From: Deinococcus sp.
GTDB lineage: Bacteria; Deinococcota; Deinococci; Deinococcales; Deinococcaceae
DNA: 14,885 nt
Reading direction: 5' to 3'
Assembly (NCBI GenBank): GCA_018260275.1
Contig: JAGLBK010000046.1
Span: 1-14,885, forward strand
The notes below the pieces were generated by a model. That model did not search any database. It was not told the DNA's origin and worked only from the letters and a program-made list of their open reading frames with translations. The translations under genes and the position numbers were made by a program. Shown in pieces: positions 1 through 9,024 of this stretch; within the stretch, counting starts at the first letter, position 1, and each line of letters starts with the position of its first letter.

Positions 1-1
1 C

Positions 2-661
2 CTGTATGAAAACCATAAGCAGATCATCCTGAGTTCCGACCGACCGCCCCGCGAAATTCAGACCCTGGAAGGCAGGCTCCGCAGCCGCTTCGAATGGGGT
101 CTCATCACCGATATCCAGTCGCCGGAATACGAAACGCGGGTAGCGATTCTGAAGATGAATACCGAACACAACCGCATCAATATCCCGCAGGAAGTGTTGG
201 AACTGATCGCCCGGCAGGTGACCAGCAACATCCGTGAACTGGAAGGCGCACTGATGCGGGTGGTGGCGTTCGCCAGCCTGAACAACGTGCCGTTTAACCG
301 TGCCACGGCGGCCAAAGCCCTGAGCAACGTCTTTACACCCCAGGAAATCAAGATCGAAATGATGGACGTGTTGCGGCAGGTGGCGGCCCATTACAACATG
401 CCCCCAGAAGTCATCCGCGGCAGTGGGCGCGTGCGTGAGGTGGTGTTGCCGCGCCAGGTGGCCCAGTACCTGATCCGCGACCTGACGAGCCACTCGCTCC
501 CGGAAATCGGGCAGTTTTTCGGACGTGACCACTCCACCGTCATGCACGCCATCAGTAAGGTCACGGAACAGGTCGGCAAAGATCCGGAGATTACCGAGGC
601 GGTCAGCCTCATCAAACGCAAGATGGAAGGGCTGGATGATGAAGAAAATGAACACAATTAG
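2..661 (+). CDS. dnaA: Chromosomal replication initiator DnaA, C-terminal part (5' end outside window)
   Basis: DnaA binds 9-mer boxes at oriC, forms an ATP-dependent filament and opens the duplex. The first 219 visible codons are open from the window edge, so the N-terminal domains and Walker motifs lie upstream. Numbering from the first visible codon, residues 10-35 carry the end of the AAA+ core, with the sensor-1 region SSDRPP and the Box VII sequence RLRSRF whose last Arg (R29) is the arginine finger. SNIRELEGAL at 75-84 holds the sensor-2 Arg (R78). Domain IV follows, with the DnaA signature GRDHSTVMHA at 174-183, the helix-turn-helix that reads DnaA boxes. The C-terminus is short and acidic. 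The gene lies directly upstream of a field of DnaA boxes and dnaN, the classic origin arrangement. An internal ATG at 155 is not the start, because the conserved AAA+ sequence continues upstream of it. Identity is very secure. Confidence 0.98.
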   Translation: MYENHKQIILSSDRPPREIQTLEGRLRSRFEWGLITDIQSPEYETRVAILKMNTEHNRINIPQEVLELIARQVTSNIRELEGALMRVVAFASLNNVPFNRATAAKALSNVFTPQEIKIEMMDVLRQVAAHYNMPPEVIRGSGRVREVVLPRQVAQYLIRDLTSHSLPEIGQFFGRDHSTVMHAISKVTEQVGKDPEITEAVSLIKRKMEGLDDEENEHN

Positions 662-690
662 ACTCATATTTATAAGTCAAGAACAGAAAT

Positions 691-714
691 GTTCCAAAAA
701 TGCGTTCCAAAAAT
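691..714 (+). repeat. Tandem GTTCCAAAAAT repeat at the dnaA edge of oriC
   Basis: GTTCCAAAAAT occurs at 691-701 and again at 704-714, a 13-base period. The core TTCCAAAA reappears twice at the other edge of the origin (1047-1054 and 1057-1064), just before dnaN. The origin boxes are therefore bracketed by paired copies of the same core. No known protein site was recognised. Confidence 0.6.
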
Positions 715-944
715 CGCAAATTGTAATCTGACTCCTGTGGATAAAATTGTGGATAACCCCGAAAACCTGTGGATAAGTGGCCTTTTTCTGTGGATAAAAT
801 TGTGGATAACTAGGCCACTTATCCACAGGCTGCGGACCCTGTGGATAACCCCCCAAGTTATCCACAGGATATCCACAGGTTTTGAGGGTTATCCACAAGC
901 CGCCTGTGGATAACTTTTCAGCGCCTGGTGCGGCTGCAGGCCAC

Positions 945-1013
945 TTATCCACAGTATCCACAGGCCCTACTACTACTACTACTATTTTTATAAATTAAAT
1001 AGATACAGTTAAC
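945..1013. other. Origin unwinding module: two DnaA boxes, GC spacer, DnaA-trios and AT-rich element
   Basis: Two same-direction DnaA boxes abut at 945-953 (exact) and 954-962 (one mismatch). GGCC at 963-966 follows. Six consecutive CTA units at 967-984 read as 3'-GAT-5' repeats on the bottom strand, which is the DnaA-trio consensus. The next 29 bases (985-1013) are 25/29 A or T and form a natural duplex-unwinding element. This order is the basal unwinding system established in Bacillus subtilis, where DnaA bound to the double-stranded boxes extends onto single-stranded trios. Function here is inferred from motif order and spacing. The module ends 73 bases before dnaN, so the AT-rich part may also serve the dnaN promoter. 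Confidence 0.85.
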
Positions 1014-1086
1014 AGATAGGGCTTCAGGCGATCGTCAACCCCAGTTTTCCAAAACATTCCAAAAAGAGAAGCGAGGCGAGAACAGC

Positions 1087-2169
1087 ATGAGAGCAAATGT
1101 GACCAAAAAAACCCTGAGTGAAGGACTCGGTCTGCTGGAACGAGTAATTCCGAACCGGAGCAGCAATTCACTACTGACGGCACTGAAAGTCGAATCTTCC
1201 GAGGCTGGACTGACTCTGAGCGGCACCAACCTCGAAATCGACCTGTCGTGTTTTGTCCCTGCCGAGGTCCAGGAGCCGCAAAACTTCGTGGTTCCAGCTC
1301 ACCTGTTCGCCCAGATCGTCCGTAACCTGGGTGGCGAACTGGTCGAACTGGAAATCACGGGCAAAGAGCTGTCGGTGCGCTCTGGCGGATCGGATTTCAA
1401 ACTGCAAACCGGTGACCTCGAAGCGTATCCGCCCCTGAGTTTCCCGGCCACCGCCGACGTGAGCCTGAATGCCGAGGAGCTGTCCCGTTCGTTTTCCAGT
1501 GTGCGTTACGCCGCCAGCAACGAGGCTTTTCAGGCCGTATTCCGGGGAATCAAGCTCGAACACCACGGCGAGCAGGCCCGTGTGGTGGCCTCGGACGGCT
1601 ACCGGGTCGCCATTCGTGATTTCCCGGCCAGTGGCGACGGCAAAAACCTGATTATTCCGGCTCGCAGCGTGGATGAACTAATCCGGGTCCTGCGTGACGG
1701 CGAGGCCCGGTTCACCTACGGCGAGGGAATGTTGACGGTTACGACAGACCGGGTCCGCATGAATCTCAAGCTGCTGGACGGCGATTTCCCCGATTACGAG
1801 CGGGTAATTCCCAAAGACATCAAGTTGCAAGTGACGCTGCCCGCCACGGCACTCAAGGAAGCCGTGAACCGCGTAGCTGTGCTGGCCGACAAAAACGCCA
1901 ACAACCGGGTCGAGTTTCTGGTCTCGGAAGGCAAGTTGCGTCTGGCGGCCGAGGGGGACTATGGCCGCGCCCAGGACACGCTGGACGTGGTGCAGGGTGG
2001 CAGCGAACCCGCTATGAGCCTGGCTTTCAACGCCCGGCATGTCATGGACGCCCTGGGACCAATTGAGGGAGAAGCCGAGCTGTTGTTCAGTGGCTCTACC
2101 AGCCCCGCTATCTTCCGGGCAAGCGGGGGAGGTGGCTATATGGCCGTCATGGTCACGCTGCGCGTTTAA
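1087..2169 (+). CDS. dnaN: DNA polymerase III beta subunit (sliding clamp)
   Basis: This encodes the ring-shaped processivity clamp that tethers DNA polymerase III and other partners to DNA. The 360-residue length and three repeated domains of about 120 residues are typical. Recognisable family sequence includes GTNLEIDLSC in domain 1, VVASDGYRVAIRDF (the ATDGHRLA-like strand) in domain 2, DFPDYERVIP near the domain 2/3 junction, and the closing YMAVMVTLRV, equivalent to the usual VMPMRL-type ending. The ATG at 1087 is preceded by a purine-rich stretch with GAGG at 1073-1076. The gene begins 73 bases after the AT-rich origin element and reads the same way as dnaA, so promoter and origin probably overlap. 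No key residue appears missing. An inverted DnaA-box pair and a hairpin terminator follow it. Confidence 0.97.
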   Translation: MRANVTKKTLSEGLGLLERVIPNRSSNSLLTALKVESSEAGLTLSGTNLEIDLSCFVPAEVQEPQNFVVPAHLFAQIVRNLGGELVELEITGKELSVRSGGSDFKLQTGDLEAYPPLSFPATADVSLNAEELSRSFSSVRYAASNEAFQAVFRGIKLEHHGEQARVVASDGYRVAIRDFPASGDGKNLIIPARSVDELIRVLRDGEARFTYGEGMLTVTTDRVRMNLKLLDGDFPDYERVIPKDIKLQVTLPATALKEAVNRVAVLADKNANNRVEFLVSEGKLRLAAEGDYGRAQDTLDVVQGGSEPAMSLAFNARHVMDALGPIEGEAELLFSGSTSPAIFRASGGGGYMAVMVTLRV

Positions 2170-2260
2170 GGGGCCTTTTTGGGGCAGCACGGGCCACTAC
2201 TGGGTCTGACCGTCCCACGATTTTGTCCCGAATCTCATTTTCTATCTGCTCAAAACAAAA

Positions 2261-2302
2261 TTATCCACAGGTGTTTTGCCTGTGGATAAAATCTGTGGAT
2301 AA
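2261..2302. promoter_or_regulatory. DnaA-box cluster downstream of dnaN (3 exact boxes, two in inverted-repeat form)
   Basis: Exact TTATCCACA boxes lie at 2261-2269 (plus), 2281-2289 (minus) and 2294-2302 (minus). The first two form a perfect 11-base inverted repeat (2261-2271 with 2279-2289) around a 7-base spacer, so it could be a DnaA site, an RNA hairpin after dnaN, or both. The surrounding 2170-2495 gap contains no convincing gene. Confidence 0.85.
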
Positions 2303-2324
2303 CTCTGGATGTTTAGAGCAGTTT

Positions 2325-2362
2325 GCATAAAAAAAGGCCACGCTGTTTGTGGCTTTTTATGC
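2325..2362. terminator. Bidirectional hairpin terminator between dnaN and the convergent minus-strand gene
   Basis: GCATAAAAA..GGCCAC at the left pairs with GTGGC..TTTTTATGC at the right, around a 7-base loop (GCTGTTT). There is a small bulge in the A-rich part. The stem supplies a T-run after a GC core on either strand. It lies between the end of dnaN (plus) and the end of the minus-strand gene at 2496, which suits a shared terminator for convergent genes. Confidence 0.7.
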
Positions 2363-2495
2363 CGAGCAGAGCGAGTGACTTTTAATGAGCAGCTGGAATG
2401 AATAATGGAGCGACCAAGCCCCTTCAGGGGTGCTGTTCTGGTCAAGAAGCCGTTTGGGGTGGGGTTCCACAAATGGCGTAATTATGCAAGCTGCT

Positions 2496-3170
2496 CTAGA
2501 GGTCCCGAACTTCGTAGAGCGTGCCCTGCTGCTGGTGCACTGGCGATGGCAAGAAACTCGGTTTGTCGCTGTGATGCCGGTGCCAGCGTTCGACAGCTTT
2601 CTGGAATTGCGGCTGATGGCTGTCCTGAACCAGGAAATACCGGAAGGTTTCGCTAAGAGGCAGCTTCAGGTTCAGCGTCACATCGGCGATGCAGAAGGTC
2701 AGCTTGTTGCGGATACTGGGCCGCGTGACGAATCGCTGCGGCAAATGCCCCTGGCCCTCGATCTGCCGCCTGCGCTCTGCAACGTGCGAAAGGTGCTGCC
2801 CTACAGCGTTGAGCCTGGAGTTTTCCGGCGCAGCATGGAAGCCTTCGGTGAGCTGACCAGTGAAGATACGCTCTCCCTCCTACTGCTGGGGCGCGACCTG
2901 ACGCATGTGTGGCCCTTCATGCTCGGCCAGAAAGGCAGTGACCACGAAGGATGGCAGTTGCGCGTCCGGGGTGTGCGCCAGGGCGTCCAGCAACCAGTAA
3001 CGGGTCCACTCGGGATCGCCGATCAGGGCCAGGTGTTTGCGCTGCTCCGGGCTGGAGGTGATCTCCAGGCCAGCACATTCGGGAATCAGGTTCAGCTGAT
3101 AACGCCGCTCGGCGGCTGGAGGTAGAATTTGTGGGACAGAGGGCCGCCGGAACGAGATCATGTGTGGCAT
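2496..3170 (-). pseudogene. Unrecognised protein of about 224 codons, interrupted by one in-frame TAG
   Basis: The minus-strand frame is open from ATG 3170 to TAG 2496-2498 except for a single TAG at 2880-2882. The first part encodes 96 residues (MPHMISFRRP..VAPQQ) and the second 127 (EGERIFTG..LYEVRDL). Both halves share one frame and look protein-like, with frequent G/C at third positions, such as the run around LTFCIADVTLNLKLPL. The simplest reading is one gene with a CAG-to-TAG change, since the codons before the stop are CAG CAG. No signal peptide, membrane segment or familiar motif was seen, so no function is proposed. A perfect TATAAT on the minus strand (3229-3234) lies 59 bases upstream of the start, with no clear -35. 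The opposite strand also has an open frame (2430-3125), but its codon pattern is poorer. Readthrough or a sequence error are alternatives to a true pseudogene. Confidence 0.6.
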
Positions 3171-3266
3171 TGTGCTGACGTTTCCCTGACAGAACTCTTG
3201 AGCGGTGCAAAGATTGAGATATTATCTTATTATATACTCATCATCTAATAGATTCCTCGGCGATCT

Positions 3267-3423
3267 GTTGTCCACAGCTAGAGGCCCTTGTGGACAACTT
3301 CTGTGGATAACCTCGGCCTGTAAGGAAATTTCGGTCCAGTTCTCCTGTCGCCGTCAGATCTTGCAGGCCAGAACGCCAAAGTTATCTACATTGATCGGTC
3401 GGTGTGGACGATTTTGTGGATAA
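3267..3423. promoter_or_regulatory. DnaA-box cluster upstream of eno (2 exact, 3 near boxes)
   Basis: Boxes lie at 3268-3276 (TTGTCCACA, plus, one mismatch), 3289-3297 (its minus-strand mirror, one mismatch), 3302-3310 (exact, minus), 3382-3390 (TTATCTACA, plus, one mismatch) and 3415-3423 (exact, minus). The first two form a perfect 10-base inverted repeat (3267-3276 with 3289-3298). They sit in the 410-base gap between the divergent minus-strand gene and eno. That gap also holds a very AT-rich patch at about 3210-3250 and, nearer eno, TTGACT at 3455-3460 and TATAGT at 3517-3522, which are too far apart to be one promoter. Confidence 0.75.
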
Positions 3424-3580
3424 CTTCGGCAGCAGCGCGAAAAATCCATTGTTTTTGACTGGGTAGTCCGGTTTTGGACTCAGACCACTCCGCACCGTTT
3501 CCTGACACTCGGCGGGTATAGTGTCCCTGATACACCTTCGCTCGCGGTTGAGTGAGGGGCCGATTCCTGGGAGGAACGCC

Positions 3581-4852
3581 ATGAACATCGAAAAAGTGAT
3601 TGCCCGTGAAGTGCTGGACTCGCGTGGGAACCCCACCGTGGAAGCCGAAGTACACCTCGATAGCGGCTACATGGGCCGCGCCATCGTGCCCAGCGGGGCC
3701 AGCACTGGGGCGCACGAGACGCTAGAACTGCGCGACGGTGAAAAGGGGCGCTACGGCGGCAAGGGCGTGCAGAAGGCCGTGGGCAACGTCAACGAGGCCC
3801 TGGGGCCAGCCGTGGTCGGCATGGACGCCAGCGACCAGGCCGCGCTCGACAAGGCCCTGATGGACGTGGACGGCACCCCCAACAAAGGCAAGATGGGCGG
3901 CAACGCGATTCTGGCCGTGAGCCTGGCCGCTGCCCGCGCCGCCGCCGAGGAACTGAACATTCCGCTGTACCGCTACCTGGGCGGCAGCAACGCCAAGACC
4001 CTGCCGGTACCCATGATGAACGTCATCAACGGTGGAGCGCACGCCGACAACAGCGTGGACTTTCAGGAATTTATGGTCATGCCGGTGGGTGCACCGACCT
4101 TCCGCGAGGCGCTGCGCTACGGCGCGGAGACCTTCCACACCCTCAAAAAAGTGCTGAGTGACCGTGGCCTTAATACCAACGTGGGCGACGAGGGCGGCTT
4201 TGCTCCCGACCTCAAGTCCAACGAGGAAGCCCTGGAAGTGCTGATGGAAGCCATCCAGAAAGCTGGCTACGAACCCGGCAAGGACATCTGCATCGCGCTG
4301 GACCCCGCTGTGACCGAGCTGTACAAGGATGGCAAATACCACCTGGAATCTGAGGGCAAAGTGCTGAGCACCGCCGAGATGATCGACTTCTGGGCTGACT
4401 GGGCTGGGCGCTACCCCATCGTGAGCATTGAGGACGGACTGGCTGAGGACGATTGGGATGGCTGGGCGCAACTGACCGCCAAAATCGGTGACAAGGTTCA
4501 GTTGGTGGGCGACGACCTGTTCGTGACCAACCCCGAACGCCTCCAGCGCGGCATCGACACCAAAGTCGGCAACGCGATTCTGGTCAAGGTCAACCAGATC
4601 GGCAGCCTGACGGAGAGCATGGACGCCATCGAACTTGCCAAGCGCCACCACTACGGCACCATCATCAGCCACCGCAGCGGCGAGTCCGAGGACGCCTTCA
4701 TCGCCGACCTCGCCGTGGCGACCAACGCCGGGCAGATCAAGACCGGCAGCGCTAGCCGCAGCGACCGCATCGCCAAGTACAACCAGCTGCTGCGGATCGA
4801 GGACCAGCTCGGCGACCGTGCCGTGTATCCGGGCCGCAAGGCGCTGCGCTAA
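3581..4852 (+). CDS. eno: Enolase (phosphopyruvate hydratase)
   Basis: This cytoplasmic enzyme interconverts 2-phosphoglycerate and phosphoenolpyruvate in glycolysis and gluconeogenesis. The protein has 423 residues, normal for bacterial enolase. Expected active-site positions are present: E204 in GDEGGFAP, metal ligands D241 (ALDPA), E284 (SIEDG) and D311 (GDDLF), the base K336 (LVKVNQ), the H364-R365 pair in SHRSGE, and K387 in IKTGSASRSDR. The frame extends 20 codons upstream of ATG 3581. That ATG is preferred because GGGAGG precedes it by about 8 bases and MNIEKVIAREVLDSRGNPTVEAE begins as enolases do. A minor oddity is PAVTELY after D241, where AASEFY is common. It is followed by pyk on the same strand after 121 bases, so the two may be co-expressed, although a repeat palindrome separates them. 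DnaA boxes lie in its upstream region. Confidence 0.98.
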   Translation: MNIEKVIAREVLDSRGNPTVEAEVHLDSGYMGRAIVPSGASTGAHETLELRDGEKGRYGGKGVQKAVGNVNEALGPAVVGMDASDQAALDKALMDVDGTPNKGKMGGNAILAVSLAAARAAAEELNIPLYRYLGGSNAKTLPVPMMNVINGGAHADNSVDFQEFMVMPVGAPTFREALRYGAETFHTLKKVLSDRGLNTNVGDEGGFAPDLKSNEEALEVLMEAIQKAGYEPGKDICIALDPAVTELYKDGKYHLESEGKVLSTAEMIDFWADWAGRYPIVSIEDGLAEDDWDGWAQLTAKIGDKVQLVGDDLFVTNPERLQRGIDTKVGNAILVKVNQIGSLTESMDAIELAKRHHYGTIISHRSGESEDAFIADLAVATNAGQIKTGSASRSDRIAKYNQLLRIEDQLGDRAVYPGRKALR

Positions 4853-4862
4853 TCAGGTAAGG

Positions 4863-4920
4863 GCTATGGGCCATGAGCTATGGGCAAAAACCTCATGGCT
4901 CATGGCCCACGGCTCATAGC
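4863..4920. repeat. Heptad-repeat palindrome between eno and pyk
   Basis: Three direct heptads of the form GCYATGR (4863-4869, 4870-4876, 4877-4883) are followed, after a short A-rich centre, by four heptads in the opposite sense (TCATGGC, TCATGGC, CCACGGC, TCATAGC at 4893-4920). Together they make an imperfect stem of about 22 base pairs. There is no terminal T-run, so it is not a typical terminator. It looks like a small dispersed non-coding repeat and may affect mRNA stability between the two genes. Confidence 0.7.
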
Positions 4921-4973
4921 AGCTGAACATTGGCCGCTGGAAGTGCTTCCAAAGGTAAGAAACGAGGATATCC

Positions 4974-6422
<1,449 letters not shown>

Positions 6423-6440
6423 AGCTGCTTTCGCCCCTCG

Positions 6441-6475
6441 ACCCGCCTCTTCGGTTCGCTGATGGGCGGGTTTTT
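6441..6475 (+). terminator. Rho-independent terminator of pyk
   Basis: ACCCGCC (6441-6447) pairs with GGCGGGT (6465-6471), and four more T residues follow. It begins 18 bases after the pyk stop codon. Confidence 0.85.
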
Positions 6476-6540
6476 GGTATCAGCTCAAGGTCAATCCACA
6501 GGCTGCCCTTCGCCGCAATGTAATGTCCTGGTCAGGTCTT

Positions 6541-6663
6541 TTATCCACAGGCACGGCGTTTTCAGGGACTCTGCCTGTGGATAAGTTTTACTGGTTTTGG
6601 GTCTTTTGACTACCCAGACGGTGTTGCGCCGACTCTCGACTGTGGTGCATGGCCTGTGTATAA
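6541..6663. promoter_or_regulatory. DnaA-box cluster between pyk and tyrS (2 exact, 1 near box)
   Basis: Exact boxes lie at 6541-6549 (plus) and 6576-6584 (minus). They form a perfect 12-base inverted repeat (6541-6552 with 6573-6584) around 20 bases. TGTGTATAA at 6655-6663 is a one-mismatch minus-strand box. The gap lies between two convergent genes, so promoter control is less likely here than a structural, titration or origin-extension role. The rest of 6476-6732 shows no gene. Confidence 0.75.
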
Positions 6664-6732
6664 CTTCGGTATTTCGCAGCAGTTGGTGCTCAAGACAGCT
6701 CACTCTGACCCCTTACGAAAGATTGAACGCGG

Positions 6733-7971
<1,239 letters not shown>

Positions 7972-7980
7972 GGTTACTCC

Positions 7981-8017
7981 AAAAAGGGGGCGGCACACTC
8001 GCTATGAATGTGCCGCC
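7981..8017 (-). terminator. Leader terminator (attenuator) just upstream of tyrS
   Basis: On the minus strand GGCGGCACA (8017-8009) pairs perfectly with TGTGCCGCC (7997-7989), a nine-pair GC-rich stem with an 11-base loop. CCC and TTTTT (7985-7981) follow. The T-run ends directly before the GGAG ribosome binding site of tyrS, so any tyrS transcript starting upstream must read through it. It is too close to serve only as the end of another gene, and no minus-strand gene precedes it. A role as attenuator is inferred. Confidence 0.75.
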
Positions 8018-8278
8018 GGGGGGGTGGAATTCAGGCTGTAGCGACCCTTCCCACCTTAGCGGCAGGCTGGATAGCCAGGTCGGGTCGAACGCCTCATACA
8101 GGCCAGTTTAGCAGCTTGGCCGCCTATTGCCAGAACGGAGGCCGGGCGACAGACCAGGCCGTGTAGGAGGCCCCGGCCTCTGCAACCCACCAGCGCAGAC
8201 TGGACTGTCAGTCAGCTGTGACATAAAAGTGAATAAATTAACAGTTAAGAGTCTGGGTTTTTTCCGGTGAGGTCGGTC
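8018..8278. promoter_or_regulatory. Divergent intergenic region between tyrS and the large surface-protein gene
   Basis: No convincing gene is present. On the tyrS side there is a second leader hairpin: GGTGG(G)AA at 8055-8048 pairs with TTCCACC at 8029-8023 on the minus strand, a seven-pair stem with one bulged base, just upstream of the attenuator. GAGGC/GCCTC at 8167-8180 is another small stem. The plus side has an AT-rich stretch at 8221-8248 before the surface-protein gene, which probably holds its promoter, but no hexamer pair could be assigned with confidence. Confidence 0.45.
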
Positions 8279-8857
8279 ATGAAAAAGCAAAAAGTCAATC
8301 AACGTCCCCTTGACAGGAGCCTGCTGCGCCGCCTGAGTCTGGCCTGTGCGCTGGCCTGCATCAGTGCTCCAGCGCTGGCCCAGGCTGTTCCGGTGGCGAA
8401 CAGCGACAGCCAGACGACTTCCTACAACACGGCCACAACCCTGAACGTGACCAGCAACGACACCAGCACGAACAGCGCAATCAATGCGGCGACGGTCGAT
8501 CTTGGTCCTGTGACGGCTGGGATTCAGACTGCGGTGGACATCGGCGGGCAGGGGAGTTTTACGGTGGACAGCAGTGGCGTGGTGACCTTTAGCCCGGTGA
8601 GCGGCTTCAGCGGCATCAGCAGTATTTCCTACACCGTGCAGGACAATCTGGGCGCCACGAGTAACCAGGCCAGCATCAATGTGACTGTGACCCCACTGGC
8701 GACGAGTGACAGCAGCACGACCCCAGCGGGCAGTGCCGTTACCACCAGCGTCCTGAGCAACGATGGCGGCAGTCTGGTTCCCGACAGTGTGGTGTTCGTG
8801 ACCCCGCCCAGTGGCGGCACCACCGGCAATGGTGGCAAAAGTCTGCTGGTCGCCAGC

Positions 8858-8866
8858 CAGGGCAGT
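8858..8866 (+). other. Frameshift site in the DUF11 surface-protein gene
   Basis: Before this point the first frame encodes SLLVASQG. After it, the frame one base back encodes QYDVQSDGSVKFTPAAGYYG. Adding one G to GGG at 8860-8862 restores SQGQYDVQSDGSVKFTP, which aligns with GQGSFTVDSSGVVTFSP in the preceding module. The event is therefore most simply a one-base deletion in a short G run. Confidence 0.8.
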
Positions 8867-9024
8867 ACGACGTGCAGAGCGACGGCAGTGTCAAATTTAC
8901 ACCGGCGGCGGGCTACTACGGTGCGGCGACGCCCGTGGCCTATCAGGTCAGCGACAGCGCGGGTCAAACGGCCACGGCGAACCTGAGCGTCACCGTCACG
9001 GGTCAGCCGCCTGTCCCCGCCGAC

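Larger units (their letters stand above)
662..1086. other. oriC: Chromosomal replication origin (oriC) with 13 DnaA boxes
   Basis: This is the non-coding dnaA-dnaN interval. Exact DnaA boxes (TTATCCACA) on the plus strand lie at 819-827, 858-866, 889-897 and 945-953. On the minus strand they lie at 736-744, 748-756, 768-776, 789-797, 801-809, 840-848 and 905-913. One-mismatch boxes on the plus strand lie at 869-877 (ATATCCACA) and 954-962 (GTATCCACA). That makes 11 exact and 2 near boxes. The left part is mostly minus-oriented and the right part mostly plus-oriented. A 23-base exact direct repeat covers 735-757 and 788-810, each copy holding two boxes. A 16-base unit containing a box occurs at 767-782 (inverted), 813-828 and 939-954. 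The right end carries the trio and AT-rich elements annotated separately. From memory, about 13 boxes are described for the Deinococcus radiodurans chromosome I origin, which would agree. Confidence 0.95.

Noticed and set aside
968..984. TAC trinucleotide run as a simple microsatellite
   Set aside because: Its position right after two DnaA boxes and a GC spacer, before an AT-rich element, is better explained by DnaA-trios.
2430..3125. 231-codon plus-strand open frame after dnaN
   Set aside because: Its third-codon positions are less GC-biased and its product looks less protein-like than the minus-strand frame. It remains a possible alternative.
3455..3522. TTGACT and TATAGT as a sigma-70 promoter for eno
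   Set aside because: They are 56 bases apart, far from the usual 16-18, and no better partner was found for either.
3722..4672. Long minus-strand open frame (316 codons) opposite eno
   Set aside because: It is antisense to an unmistakable enolase. Its His/Gln/Val-rich composition is the usual mirror of GC-rich codons.
8210..8226. Radiation/desiccation response motif (RDRM) before the surface-protein gene
   Set aside because: Only the right half TGACATAA (8219-8226) matches. The left half of the 17-base palindrome is absent.
7972..8278. Canonical T-box riboswitch upstream of tyrS
   Set aside because: The terminator and context fit, but the conserved antiterminator sequence is missing and the closest UGGNA-like bulge does not fit tRNA-Tyr. 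Kept only as a finding to test.
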